DNA of 64,000 nt from Pseudomonadota bacterium (lineage in GTDB: Bacteria > Pseudomonadota > Gammaproteobacteria > Competibacterales > Competibacteraceae), in contig JAKLIY010000003.1 of the NCBI GenBank assembly GCA_022709365.1, positions 81,035-145,034 on the forward strand. Direction: 5' to 3'. The number at the start of each line of letters is the position of its first letter. Position 1 is the stretch's first letter. Below, piece by piece: positions 53,132 through 62,084 of the stretch. The notes under the pieces were generated by a model. The model was given only the letters and a program-made list of their open reading frames with translations, was not told the origin of the DNA and did no database searches. Made by a program: the position numbers and the translations under genes.

Positions 53132-53749
53132 TCAGCGCGTGCGGACGTGATATTGCGTCAGCACACATTCTCCCCCCAAGCCATCTGCTTCTACTAGCAG
53201 CCCAACGTCACGGGCATAGTAACGGCCACGCCATTCCATGCGCCGCTCGGCAGTGATTTGTGGGTCGTCGCGGTCGAAGTTCTCAATCCGGACTGCATCG
53301 ACTTGCTTCAGCGCTGGCGTGTCGATCCGTTCACCGCCCGCTACGGTCCATGTCCCGACATGTTCGCCTGCCTTGGGTGCGGCGGTGATCAGTGGTTCGC
53401 TGCCGTCCCGACTGGGATTCGGCACGCTGAACACATGGCCTTCGACATCGGTGAACAGATAGTAAACCAGTGGCTTATCCTTTTTGATTCGCAGTTCCGC
53501 ACGAAAATACTGGACATTATCGCGGGCGCTGGCGGAAACCAGCCGGACGGTCTTGGTGAACTGATGTTCGCCGTCCACCGAGCAGCGGTAGGTCCAGTAA
53601 TTGCCGACGGCCAGCGGGAAATAGGGCACCGGACCGGCAGATGGGCGCGGCTCCCCGGTCAACGCGGTGCTCGCAACTCCGATGCCGAGGGCAAGGGCGC
53701 CGGCCAGGGTTGGTAGTCTCCTGATTAGCGAATTTCGAAATGAACGCAT
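53132..53749 (-). CDS. Secreted protein of unknown function
   Basis: The 205-residue precursor has a signal peptide (RRLPTLAGALALGIGVASTALTG). The mature part has PVPYFPLAVGNYWTYRCSVDGEHQFTKTV, a pattern common in beta-rich periplasmic or lipoprotein domains, with two Cys. I do not recognise a named family. The start overlaps the upstream M15 peptidase gene by 25 bp, so the two are likely translated together. If the peptidase acts on cell wall outside the cytoplasm, a periplasmic partner protein would fit an immunity role, but that is inference. Confidence 0.75.
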   Translation of the reverse strand: MRSFRNSLIRRLPTLAGALALGIGVASTALTGEPRPSAGPVPYFPLAVGNYWTYRCSVDGEHQFTKTVRLVSASARDNVQYFRAELRIKKDKPLVYYLFTDVEGHVFSVPNPSRDGSEPLITAAPKAGEHVGTWTVAGGERIDTPALKQVDAVRIENFDRDDPQITAERRMEWRGRYYARDVGLLVEADGLGGECVLTQYHVRTR

Positions 53750-54420
53750 CCGTTCCGCTCCTTTAACACCTTGCCGCTCAGTAAATCCAAATGGGCCTTG
53801 GCAACCAGCTTGACGACTTCAACCTGTTTGTTATCAATGGCGCTCGGCCCGCCAATGTCAACGGCTTTGCCCTTCTGGTGCATACTCGATCCGGGTGCTG
53901 CAATGGCCTGACCCACGCCGCGCACCATCTCCAACACTTTCGATTCGTTGGCCAGTAAGTTGGCTTTGACCGCGTCGTACTGCTGCTGGCCATACTTGGC
54001 AATAATCTGAATTCGGTAGGTGTTCAGGAAAAAGTTGTGGAGAATCCGGCGCTGTTCATCAGCGCTGCGGTAGCCGCTGCTGCAATAGCTGCCTTCCGGC
54101 AGCAAGGGATCCACCCAGTCCCAAGCTTCCCTAAGCCGGCCAGGCAACTGCACGCCTGGGCTGATCGGCTTGTTCTTCCAGTTGGCTAGAAATCCCTGGG
54201 TACGTCCACCCACCGAAATCACGCCGTCCGGTGTCAGCATAAAATGGCGCTGCACCTCGATGATCCCTTGCAGGATGGTGTTATCGAATGCGCCGGTGCA
54301 AACGTAGCAGGGAATTTTTCCAATATCCATCAGACACTTGTGAATGGATTTGACATCATCAGGGCGGTTTGGACAATTTTTGCCCACAGCCTGTTGCAAG
54401 ATCAAGATCGACATCGACAT
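53725..54420 (-). CDS. M15-type D,D-peptidase with N-terminal peptidoglycan-binding-like region
   Basis: From MSMSILILQQAVGKNCPN the 231-residue protein has a PG_binding_1-like repeat (DVKSIHKCLMDIG then LQGIIEVQRHFMLTPDGVIS). A D-Ala-D-Ala carboxypeptidase/endolysin core follows (YCSSGYRSADEQRRI, SSMHQKGKAVDIGG with zinc His and Asp, CVHFEIR with the last His). It has no signal peptide, as in phage endolysins and T6SS wall-degrading effectors. The longer frame to 54555 is not convincing. It is part of a five-ORF minus-strand cluster with a lipase-like protein. Confidence 0.85.
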   Translation of the reverse strand: MSMSILILQQAVGKNCPNRPDDVKSIHKCLMDIGKIPCYVCTGAFDNTILQGIIEVQRHFMLTPDGVISVGGRTQGFLANWKNKPISPGVQLPGRLREAWDWVDPLLPEGSYCSSGYRSADEQRRILHNFFLNTYRIQIIAKYGQQQYDAVKANLLANESKVLEMVRGVGQAIAAPGSSMHQKGKAVDIGGPSAIDNKQVEVVKLVAKAHLDLLSGKVLKERNGCVHFEIR

Positions 54421-54487
54421 AGGTAGCGTTCCTCTGGGTAACGTAAACGCACATTTCGAATGCGAAAAACCATGGCTAACTCCCAAG

Positions 54488-54625
54488 TTACCTGCGACTA
54501 TTGTAACACCACGTATAGACCCCGTCAGCACCAGGAATCGCCGCTTGCGCCTCACTCGCGGGCAGCAGCCATAGAGTCGCCGCAGCCGCTACTGCCACGC
54601 TCTTGATGATTCGATAGGTCTTCAT
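54488..54625 (-). CDS. Small secreted peptide, possibly truncated
   Basis: A 45-codon ORF behind AGGAGAGAT starts MKTYRIIKSVAVAAAATLWL and has an Ala-rich signal peptide with likely cleavage after AQAA. Only about 16 residues follow (IPGADGVYTWCYNSRR). The IPGADGVYTxCY motif is common in larger exported proteins with collagen-like or tail-fibre contexts, so this may be the 5' stump of a longer gene. Confidence 0.55.
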   Translation of the reverse strand: MKTYRIIKSVAVAAAATLWLLPASEAQAAIPGADGVYTWCYNSRR

Positions 54626-54741
54626 AACCAATCTCTCCTCTTGGTGGTTTGGCATAAAAAGTTTCTTCTTGGCGACTTACTTCGAGACGATCGTGAAACA
54701 GGACCGACAGAGTTGAGGTTCATCCCTGCGGACCGCGAACC

Positions 54742-54813
54742 TCACCGGTTCACAGCGCTGGCCAGCATCACCAGCATCAGGATTGCGGTTGTTCGAAGTC
54801 CCAGGTTGGTCAT
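54742..54813 (-). CDS. Tiny ORF coupled to the lipase-like gene
   Basis: The 23-codon ORF MTNLGLRTTAILMLVMLASA... overlaps the stop of the lipase-like gene as ATGA. It is essentially a signal peptide ending in a stop. It could be a remnant of a secreted partner protein or a small membrane peptide. No ribosome-binding site was verified. Confidence 0.35.
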   Translation of the reverse strand: MTNLGLRTTAILMLVMLASAVNR

Positions 54814-55868
54814 TCCAGGCTCCAGGCGTCAACGTTGGAACTCACGGTTTGCCTGATCTTTGTTTGAAGGAAGACAAGCGTGATGTCTGGCATCGAATCA
54901 TGTGCAGCGTGAAGAGGCTCCTGCTCAACACGCCCCGTCATTGGACACCCGTGATAGTGATCGTCATCCTCATGAGGGTTTGGAGCTGGTTGGTAGTAAT
55001 TGATATGGCGTTTGACTATGGAGGGCGCTGTCTTCTTGAGGTTTTGAAACCAGTTGGGTGGCGGGGGCAATCCAGGCAAATCCTGGATGCAGGGATCGAT
55101 GGTGATCAGAAGGTTGATTCGACGCGGAAGTCTGGGATCACGCTCCTGCTCAATTCGCTCACAAAGTCGCAGGGCATTGAAGCCACCCGCGCTGAAACCG
55201 TAGACGACTATGCTGCCTGTACGGTCGCGGTTGAGCGAATAGCGAAGATGATTGAGCGCGGCGTTGATGGCATCATTATCCATAGAGTCGGAGAGTGCGG
55301 GATCCAAGGGGATCGGCCTCTTGAACAGGTTCCAGCTAAGAATTTGCTGATAAGCGCGATATTCCGGAGTTCCCTGAGTTAAGGTTCTTCCAGCCACGCG
55401 ACCTAGCGCATAGCCACCGAAGAAGATCAAGGTGTGCCTGGGCAATCGCTCTGATTCGAATGTAATTTCGGTAACTCCGGCTTCGAGTTTTCTGTGAGAC
55501 CGTTTGCCGACGTCGACCCTTCCATCCGGGATATGCGAGCGGAAGAAGAATCCTTGGAACTTCTTGATGGCTCCGATCGTCCTGCTTCCGACCCTCCCGT
55601 CGGTGTCGAGTTTGGGATTCGGGCCGCCAGCGGCGTCTGGGAAGCGATTGAGCGCGCCTTGTACGACACGTACGTCCTCGTATCGATTGGTCCCGCCTTG
55701 GCCAACGGAGCCTGTGATCGACGCCATCTGCCATCCGGGGCATTTCTGCGTAGCGTCATTGTGAGTAGGGCAACCTCTGGAACCGCAATGCCAGCCGCAC
55801 CGATCTGTTGCGTTACGGTGCCCTGGGCAAACTCCACCATTCCTGTAGACCGTGCATTTGTAGGCCAT
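54810..55868 (-). CDS. Putative lipase/alpha-beta hydrolase with Cys/His-rich and peptidoglycan-binding-like domains
   Basis: The 352-residue protein begins with a Cys/His-rich segment with two similar halves (CPGHRNATDRC and CPTHNDATQKC, residues about 14-44), possibly zinc-binding. A PG-binding-like repeat follows (VRVVQGALNRF then TDGRVGSRTIGAIKKFQ, 65-105). The C-terminal two thirds is an alpha/beta hydrolase with nucleophile elbow GFSAGG (near 220) and TIDPCI as a likely acid strand. There is no signal peptide. The domain mix matches cargo-type effectors more than metabolic lipases. A GGGGGA lies before the ATG. The family is not recognised. Confidence 0.75.
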   Translation of the reverse strand: MAYKCTVYRNGGVCPGHRNATDRCGWHCGSRGCPTHNDATQKCPGWQMASITGSVGQGGTNRYEDVRVVQGALNRFPDAAGGPNPKLDTDGRVGSRTIGAIKKFQGFFFRSHIPDGRVDVGKRSHRKLEAGVTEITFESERLPRHTLIFFGGYALGRVAGRTLTQGTPEYRAYQQILSWNLFKRPIPLDPALSDSMDNDAINAALNHLRYSLNRDRTGSIVVYGFSAGGFNALRLCERIEQERDPRLPRRINLLITIDPCIQDLPGLPPPPNWFQNLKKTAPSIVKRHINYYQPAPNPHEDDDHYHGCPMTGRVEQEPLHAAHDSMPDITLVFLQTKIRQTVSSNVDAWSLE

Positions 55869-56284
55869 AGTCGGTTCCCCCAGCCAGTGTCATGATTGAA
55901 CTCCGGCTTTGATTTGTCTGAATGGATACGATTGAATTCAGCGGGGGATCTAAGCCATCTGCTGAATTGGCGGGTAGCTGCTGCAATCACCCACCTTAAT
56001 CTGGATCGATCTCTCCCTTCCCATTTTAATTGGGGAGATATTTTTCCAAACCGTTACTTACAAAATCCACGCCAGATATAATTACCTTGTAATCACAAGG
56101 AATTTTTGCAGGCGTTGTAATTCATACAACCTGTTGGAGAGGTAGAAATCACACGCACGTTGTATTTTTTACAACATCAAGGGAACGGGGTACAGGTGAA
56201 GCGAGGGGTACAAGGGGCGGGACAAGATCGCGGGCGACGATCCGCCAATCGCCCGGACGCCGAGGGCGATTCCCCAACCGAACG
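55869..56284. other. Intergenic region with palindromic operators
   Basis: A 416-bp stretch upstream of the lipase-like gene and downstream of the NorR-like gene, with no ORF that I would call. It has three short palindromes at 56085-56175 and is relatively AT-rich from 56020 to 56170. Confidence 0.6.
56085..56175. promoter_or_regulatory. Three palindromic operator-like sites
   Basis: CCTTGTAATCACAAGG (56085-56100), GTTGTAATTCATACAAC (56114-56130) and GTTGTATTTTTTACAAC (56159-56175). The last two share GTTGTA-N5-TACAAC and their centres are 45 bp apart. They are upstream of the minus-strand effector-like cluster and are likely binding sites for a dimeric regulator. NorR sites have a GT-N7-AC core, so they are not an obvious match. 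Confidence 0.55.
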
Positions 56285-57860
56285 TCAGGAGTTCCCGGGT
56301 CCGGGCTTTGCCCGCACCCCTAACCGGGTCGCCAGGTTATACAGGTTGCTGCGGTTCATGCCCAGTTCCCGGGCCGCGGCAGCCCAGTTGCCCTGGTGTC
56401 TCTCGATGGCCTGCCGGATCAGGTCTCGTCGAAACTCTTCCACTGCACAATGGAGATTCCTCCCCACCGGCTCGGCGAGGACTCCGTCCGGGAGACCGGC
56501 TGGAAGGGACGCCGGGGGGGTTCCCAGATCCTCTCCCAGGTGAACGGGGGTGATTTGGACCGGATCACCCCGAGGGATTTGAGACGCTGCCTTGAGGATC
56601 GCCCGGCAGAGCACATTTTCTAGTTCCCGCACGTTGCCCGGCCAGCGGTAGCCGGCGAGCCGGTCCAATGCCTCCGGGCTGATTCGGACCACCCCGAGGC
56701 CCAGCCGCCGACGAGTCCGCTCGGCCAGATGACCGGCCAGTAGCGGGATGTCCTCGACCCGCTCGCGCAGGGGCGGGACAACGATCGGATAGACGTTGAG
56801 CCGGTGAAAGAGGTCGGCCCGGAACCGGCCGGCCTCCACCTCGCTCCTCAGATCGCGGTTGGTCGCGGCCAAGAGGCGGGCGTCCACCTGGAACGGGGTA
56901 TTGGAACCCACGCGCTGGATCTCTCCCTTCTCGATGGCCCGGAGCAGCTTCGGCTGCACCGACAGGGGTAGTTCCCCGATCTCGTCCAGAAAGAGCGTGC
57001 CGCCGTGGGCCAGCTCGAACTTCCCGATCCGCTCCTGGTGGGCGCCGGTGAAGGCCCCCTTGGTGTGGCCAAACAGCTCGCTCTCGGCCAGGGTCTCGGG
57101 GAGGGCCGCGCAGTTCAAATAGAGCAATGGGGCGTCACCACGCGACGAAGCCGCATGGATGGCCCGCACGGTCACCTCCTTGCCCACTCCGGTTTCGCCC
57201 ATGACCAGGACCGTCAGGTCGGATTCGGCGATCGTCCGGATCTCCTCCCGGAGGCGCTCCATCACCGCGCTGTGGCCCAAAAGCTGCCAACTGCGTTGCC
57301 TCTCGGCCTCCCGCAGGAGGTCGCGAGCGATCATCCCCTGCCGCCGCGCTGTGTGCTCCAACGCCTCCATGAGATCGGCCGTATGCATCTGGGCCCCGGC
57401 CAGGGCGCCTACGGCCCGGAGAAATTCCTGATCCAGCGCATCGAACGCGCCGGGATCCAGGGCATCGGCGGTGAGAGCGCCCATGAGCCGACCGTCACCG
57501 TACAGGGGGCAGCCCAGGCAGGCGTGGATGCGCCGGGCGGGAGCGCCAAACCCTAGGAGGAGGCCGTCGAACGGGTCTGGCCGGGGGTCATCGGCCGCGA
57601 AACGCACGGGTTCCCGCGACTGGGCGATGATCGCCAGGCGCGGATGGTCCCCGAGTACGTAGCGCCGCTCCATGGCCGCCGGGGCCAACCCCCGGGCCGC
57701 CAGGGGTACAAAGGCATCCCCGTCGCTGCGGTGCAGCGCCGCCGCATCATACGGGATGACCCGGCCCAGTGCCTCCAGCAAGTCGCTCGTAGCGATCTCG
57801 CGCCTTGAGGGCGGCGGTTAGATCCAGGGCGATGCTGACGAGGGTGTCCAGGGCATCCAT
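56285..57860 (-). CDS. norR: NorR-like sigma54-dependent regulator, N-terminal frameshift
   Basis: A GAF domain (residues about 1-150 of the main frame; HPRLAIIAQSREPVRFAADD, ACLGCPLYGDGRLMGALT) is followed by an AAA+ domain (Walker A GETGVGKEVTVRAIH, GAFTGA loop for sigma54, LFLDEIGELPLSVQPKLLRAI) and a Fis-type HTH (NWAAAARELGMNRSNLYNLATRLGV). It resembles NorR, the nitric-oxide sensor. The main ORF starts at 57781, but the true N-terminus MDALDTLVSIALDLTAALKA (ATG at 57860) is in another frame, one extra base apart near 57780. No norVW or hmp gene lies in the window. Confidence 0.85.
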
Positions 57861-57907
57861 GATGGCCGTGTCGGGTTTGGTGGCTCGATAATATTAAGAT
57901 CAATGAC

Positions 57908-59104
57908 TTAAAGCGATCTGGCGAGACGGAACCCCCCGTCGAGATGGCGTCTCCACGGGGCATTCGGGTCCCGGTTGGCGGTGCGCGCCCACGCCGGCCG
58001 GTAGAACCAGGAACCCCCCCGTACCGCGATAGCTGTCGTGACGTTGTTTTCCGCGCATCGGGTCTCGGCCCCCCCGTACTGGCTGTCGTAAGCCGAACAG
58101 GTCCATTCCCAGGCGTTCCCCAACAGGTCCGACAAATTCCAGGCGTTGGCCTGGAAGGAACCGGCCGGCGCCGCATACCAATATCGATCCGTGCATTGAT
58201 GCTTCACCGGCCAGGCATGGCCTCCCGGACCTGCGGTCTGGTCGGCAACATTGGCATATCGGCAGGCTTGATCCGGGTCATCCCCCCAGTACCGTGCGCT
58301 CGTCGTTCCCGCCCGCGCTGCGTATTCCCATTCCGCTTCGGTCGGGAGCCGGTAGGTTCGCGCCGTCTGCTTCGAGAGCCAGGCCGCATAGGCCAGCGCA
58401 TCGTTCCAACTGACGCAGACTACCGGGTGTGCGTCGCTGGTTTCGTAGCCCGGCTGGCGCCAGTCCACGCCCGCACGCCAGCCCCACTTGCCCTCGGTGG
58501 CGCTCCAGGCATAACAGCCTTGCTCCCCGGTATTTCGTTCCGCCTCCGTCCGGTAGCCCGTGGCGCTCGTGAACTGTTTGAATTCCCCCACCGTCACTTC
58601 GTACTTGCCGATCTCAAAAGCTTCGACACAAACCGGATGACGCCGCTCGTCCTGGTCCCGATCCTTCTCTGAAGTCGGGCTGCCCATCTGAAAACAACCC
58701 TTGGAAATTGGCACCATCTCCGGCTCCAATGACGGACGGGTTACCACCACCGACGTCTCCGCAACCCGTGGCGTCTCGGTCACCGGCGGTGTCTCCGCAG
58801 TCGGGGTCTTCACTACCGGCAGCGTTTCCGCCATCGGCTTTTCCACCATTGGCAGTGTCTCTGCAACTGGCGGTGCCTTGACCACCGACGGCGTCTCCAC
58901 CATGGGTGGCGGGGCAACCGGCGTAATCGGGGGTTCGGATCGCTTTGACGGGGATCGCAACCCAATCCATGTTCCACCCCATACCAAGCCGATTAATGCC
59001 AAGGCGACCACCACCACTCGCCAGCGCCGGTACGGCCACGCTGGTCGTTCCCGGTCAACGCTCGGCTGCTGCGGCAGGAGGATGGTCTTCTCTTCGTCCG
59101 GCAA
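57908..59104 (-). CDS. Formylglycine-generating-enzyme/SUMF1-like protein, membrane-anchored
   Basis: The 398-residue protein starts at a TTG. It has a short cytoplasmic part, one membrane helix (VVVVALALIGLVWGGTWIGL), a 70-residue Pro/Thr/Val/Glu repeat linker (ETPSV, AETLP, ETPPV units) and a SUMF1/FGE-like domain (FQMGSPTSEKDRDQDERRHPV, GKYEVTVGEFKQF, HPVVCVSWNDALAYAAWLS, YRLPTEAEWEYAARAGT, GNAWEWTCSAYD, GGSWFYRPAWARTANRD). In bacteria such domains often have non-catalytic roles. It follows a kinase gene immediately; in other bacteria kinase and FGE are often one protein. Confidence 0.9.
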   Translation of the reverse strand: MPDEEKTILLPQQPSVDRERPAWPYRRWRVVVVALALIGLVWGGTWIGLRSPSKRSEPPITPVAPPPMVETPSVVKAPPVAETLPMVEKPMAETLPVVKTPTAETPPVTETPRVAETSVVVTRPSLEPEMVPISKGCFQMGSPTSEKDRDQDERRHPVCVEAFEIGKYEVTVGEFKQFTSATGYRTEAERNTGEQGCYAWSATEGKWGWRAGVDWRQPGYETSDAHPVVCVSWNDALAYAAWLSKQTARTYRLPTEAEWEYAARAGTTSARYWGDDPDQACRYANVADQTAGPGGHAWPVKHQCTDRYWYAAPAGSFQANAWNLSDLLGNAWEWTCSAYDSQYGGAETRCAENNVTTAIAVRGGSWFYRPAWARTANRDPNAPWRRHLDGGFRLARSL

Positions 59105-59124
59105 AACCGGTTCCAGTCGCTGTT

Positions 59125-60171
59125 TCAGCGGTGGCGGTTCTGCGCTCTCCTACGCCGCCAACACGGCTTCCAGTCGCTGTTTGAACTCCCCGATGGACTG
59201 CACCGCCGTTCCGGCTCCAGCGCCAGCGCCTGGCCCAGCACTGCGTCGAGCGCGAGGGGTAACTCCGGGACGAAATGGCGGGCGGGTTCGAGCAAATCCG
59301 GTTGGCGGAGTACATCATTCTGCTTGCGATCCAGCGCGGGGGGCGGCCGTTGCGCTGTCAGCATGAAATAGAGCGTCGCCGCCATGCCGTAGACATCGGT
59401 CCACGGCCCTTGCCGGTTCAAGTGACCGGTCAGGTATTGTTCGTAGGGGGCGTAACCCTTGGTAAAGATCAGCATGCTACGGGTGTGACTGCCAGTCACC
59501 TGCCGCGCCGCGCCGAAATCCAGCAAAATCAATCCTTCATCGGTCCGATACAGGTTGCCCGGTTTGATGTCCCGGTGCATGAACCCGGCTTCGTGTACCT
59601 TCCGCAACCCGTCCAGCACCGGCAACACCAGTCCGACCGCCGAGCGCCACGGCAGCCGACCGTTTGGTTGCCGTTTCAGATACGCGGCCAGATCCTCGCC
59701 TTCGACGTAGTCCATCACCAGATAGGCGGTCCCGTGCATCTCGAAGTAACTCAAGACCCGCACCACATGCGGATGCTTGACTTGCGCCAGCGTGCGCGCC
59801 TCCTTCAGAAAGGTTTTCAACCCATGCCCGAACGGTTCCTCATGCTCGTGCGAATTCAGCACCACCGTACTGCGGTCGGTGGAGCGCCCGACCAGCTCGC
59901 TCGGGTAATACTCCTTGATCGCCACTGGCATCATCAGGGTCGCGTCGAAGCCGCGATAGGTGATTCCGAACCCGCCCTGGCCCAGCTTTTCCCCGACCAC
60001 GTAGCCCTTCAGTTGCGTCCCGACCGGCAGCAGCGCCGCAGAACGATCCGCATGGGGTCGATACTTGCAGATCGGGCACCCCGCGGTCGCATCCCACTCG
60101 CACGGGTGAAAACAGCCCGGACAGGTCACTGTGCCAGGACTGGCGCGGGTTTCATCCAACGGTTCGGCCAT
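59125..60171 (-). CDS. Hanks-type Ser/Thr protein kinase with N-terminal zinc ribbon, C-terminal frameshift
   Basis: From MAEPLDETRASPG the protein has a CxxC...CxxC zinc ribbon (TCPGCFHP and CPICKY) and a kinase domain: G loop GEKLGQGGFGITYRGFD, Lys in VAIKEYYP, catalytic MHRDIKPGNLYR, DFGAARQV and GYAPYEQY. The last 20 residues are out of frame. One base away the sequence reads VQSIGEFKQRLEAVLAA and stops at 59150, the expected kinase end. A near copy (LKQRLEPVL) follows in frame just before the FGE start, suggesting a short tandem duplication and a split of a once-fused kinase-FGE gene. Confidence 0.88.
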   Translation of the reverse strand: MAEPLDETRASPGTVTCPGCFHPCEWDATAGCPICKYRPHADRSAALLPVGTQLKGYVVGEKLGQGGFGITYRGFDATLMMPVAIKEYYPSELVGRSTDRSTVVLNSHEHEEPFGHGLKTFLKEARTLAQVKHPHVVRVLSYFEMHGTAYLVMDYVEGEDLAAYLKRQPNGRLPWRSAVGLVLPVLDGLRKVHEAGFMHRDIKPGNLYRTDEGLILLDFGAARQVTGSHTRSMLIFTKGYAPYEQYLTGHLNRQGPWTDVYGMAATLYFMLTAQRPPPALDRKQNDVLRQPDLLEPARHFVPELPLALDAVLGQALALEPERRCSPSGSSNSDWKPCWRRRRAQNRHR

Positions 60172-60491
60172 CCGGCAAATCCTCAAAAACAATCATATCA
60201 GGCGCTGGCAAACTTCTTACCTGACGCCCATCCATCAGCGATGTCATATAGCAATCCTAATTTTAGTTGTGGATTTTTCGCTCTTCCTAAAGGAGTAGTA
60301 GCGCCTGGAAGCTGTCCAAGAACCCCCCCTAGTTCTTCGATACTTCTTGTGGAGTATTCCGGTCGGGCAACGCTGCGCTTTTGCCCGACCTACGGTGTGG
60401 GTTCCACAACAATCCTCGAAGAGCCATAATTTTAAAAACCAGGTGGTTGCAGGAGTTTTTGTACAGGTCCTTTAAGAGAAATGAGAAGGGT
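60172..60491. other. Intergenic region with REP-like hairpins
   Basis: About 320 bp between the kinase and AAA-nuclease genes. I see no gene. It holds the hairpin AAGAACCCCCCCTAGTTCTT near 60328-60347 and the REP-like hairpin at 60361-60390. Confidence 0.55.
60361..60390. repeat. REP-like hairpin (GGTCGGGCA...TGCCCGACC)
   Basis: Perfect 9-bp stem GGTCGGGCA / TGCCCGACC around a 12-nt loop (ACGCTGCGCTTT), followed by TACGG. Very similar sequences are, from memory, widespread intergenic repeats in many bacteria. It may end transcription of the AAA-nuclease gene. Confidence 0.7.
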
Positions 60492-62066
60492 TCAGGCCCG
60501 GACCACGGTGATCCGGCGTCCTTGGGGACTGGGCTGCTCCTCGCTGGACGTGCGTTCCCGGATCGGCGGTTGTCCGTTGCGCCGGTCGAAAATGACCAGC
60601 CAGCCGCTGTTCAGCCCCAGCCCGGCCAGATAGCCATCGAGTTGCTCCAGGCCCTCGGTCAAGGGATCCGGTTCCCCGTCGCGCCAGACCTTGAGTTCGA
60701 TGCCCAAGGTCACCGCCCCATAGCGCAGACAGAGATCCATCCGTCCCCGGCCAATGGCGTATTCCCGCTCCAGCGTCCCGTCGCCATTGACCACGCGATG
60801 CAGGAACGCCATCAACACCAGATGCGGCGCAATTTCATGATAGGGGGCGCTACCGAGTAACGGTTGCCCATGCTGCCGCCAGAAGCGCAAAAAGGCGTCC
60901 AGGAGTTGCGTCGGGTTCAAACTGCCGTCGGGATGGAGCCACGTTGGCGTAATCTGCGGCAGGGAGGCTTGCGGGGTAAAGGCCAAGGTGCGCGGCAGGA
61001 CTTCCCGATAGATCGGATTGGCGATGGTCAAGCCCTGATCCTTGGTCATCCGGCACAGGCCCAAGTCAATCAGGTACTGAATATCATCATTGGGAACTTC
61101 GCCGAGCGCTGCACCGGCCAGCATCGGCTCGATGACCCGCCGCACTCGCGCCTCACGCAGCTTGTCGGCCAGTTGGTCCAGATGGGTGACCCGCCGCAAA
61201 ATCAAATTCTCCTTGGCCTGATCGATCTGTTCCACGGTAATCGGCTGGCTGCGATCGCGACCGTCGCGCATCCGGAAACACGCCTCATAGGCCAGGGCAT
61301 TGATCAGCCAGGGTTGGCCCAGGGTCAAGGTCCATACCGCATCCAGCGCCTCGGACGTGAAAATTTGCCCGGTTTCGGCGGTATGTTGCTGGAGTAGTGC
61401 GGTGACCTCTGCCCCGTTGAAATCGCCGAGCCGCAACGATTCCGCCTTGATGTTAAAGGCGCTGCCGCCGGTGATCGCAGTCTTTTCCGAACTCGCATGA
61501 ATCCGGTAGTCGCGCAAGTCCCGCACGCCGCACAAAATCACCGTCTGCGGGAACTGGGTCGGCCGTTTCGGATAGCCGGCGCGTAATTGCCGCAGCAGGG
61601 AAATCAGCGTATCCCCGACTAGCGCGTCCACTTCGTCGAGCAGCAAGACTACGGGTAAGGGCGATGCTTCACACCAGCGGGTCAGAAACCCTTCCAGCGC
61701 GACCAGCGCCGCCTGTTCCTGCAACACCTGCCGCGCCAGGGTCTGCGCATTTTCGTCCTGCAACGACCAGCGAGCGCCGTTGGCAATCGTTTGCACGACG
61801 GCCGCCATGCCGACTTCCACCCGTTCACGCGCCGCCTGCGCTGCTTCGATGTTGGCATAGACGGCCCGGTAGCGACCTTCCCGGTTCAAATAATCGGCCA
61901 GCGCCAGCAGGCAGGTGGTCTTGCCGGTCTGGCGGGGGGCGTGCAGCAGGAAGTATTTCTTCTGATCTATCAAGGTCAGGATGTGTTCCAGATCCCAGCG
62001 CTCCAACGGCGGCAGAGAGTAATGATCTTCGGCGACATTCGGCCCTTCAGTATTGAAAAAGCGCAT
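60492..62066 (-). CDS. AAA-like ATPase with C-terminal PD-(D/E)XK nuclease-like domain
   Basis: The 524-residue protein has an AAA_14/ATPase-like N-terminal half: Walker A FLLHAPRQTGKTTCLLALADYL, Walker B LPVVLLLDEVDALVGD and sensor ILCGVRDLRDYRI. A winged-helix middle follows (GEVPNDDIQYLIDLGLCRMT) and a nuclease-like C-terminal domain with RGRMDLCLRYGAVTLGIELKVW and GLEQLDGYLAGLG (D...ELK...Q spacing). Such proteins are common accessory genes of unknown function. Its neighbour is a DNA methyltransferase remnant, so a restriction-like or defence role is possible. Confidence 0.85.
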   Translation of the reverse strand: MRFFNTEGPNVAEDHYSLPPLERWDLEHILTLIDQKKYFLLHAPRQTGKTTCLLALADYLNREGRYRAVYANIEAAQAARERVEVGMAAVVQTIANGARWSLQDENAQTLARQVLQEQAALVALEGFLTRWCEASPLPVVLLLDEVDALVGDTLISLLRQLRAGYPKRPTQFPQTVILCGVRDLRDYRIHASSEKTAITGGSAFNIKAESLRLGDFNGAEVTALLQQHTAETGQIFTSEALDAVWTLTLGQPWLINALAYEACFRMRDGRDRSQPITVEQIDQAKENLILRRVTHLDQLADKLREARVRRVIEPMLAGAALGEVPNDDIQYLIDLGLCRMTKDQGLTIANPIYREVLPRTLAFTPQASLPQITPTWLHPDGSLNPTQLLDAFLRFWRQHGQPLLGSAPYHEIAPHLVLMAFLHRVVNGDGTLEREYAIGRGRMDLCLRYGAVTLGIELKVWRDGEPDPLTEGLEQLDGYLAGLGLNSGWLVIFDRRNGQPPIRERTSSEEQPSPQGRRITVVRA

Positions 62067-62084
62067 GGCGGATTTCCTGTAGCG

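Noticed and set aside
55427..55990. Alternative 187-aa minus-strand gene
   Set aside because: It overlaps the lipase-like gene in another frame and shows no domain; the lipase frame has the GFSAGG motif.
55960..55990. Sigma54 promoter TTGGCGGGTAGCTGCTGC
   Set aside because: The GG-GC spacing is one base short of the required 10 and no plus-strand gene follows it.
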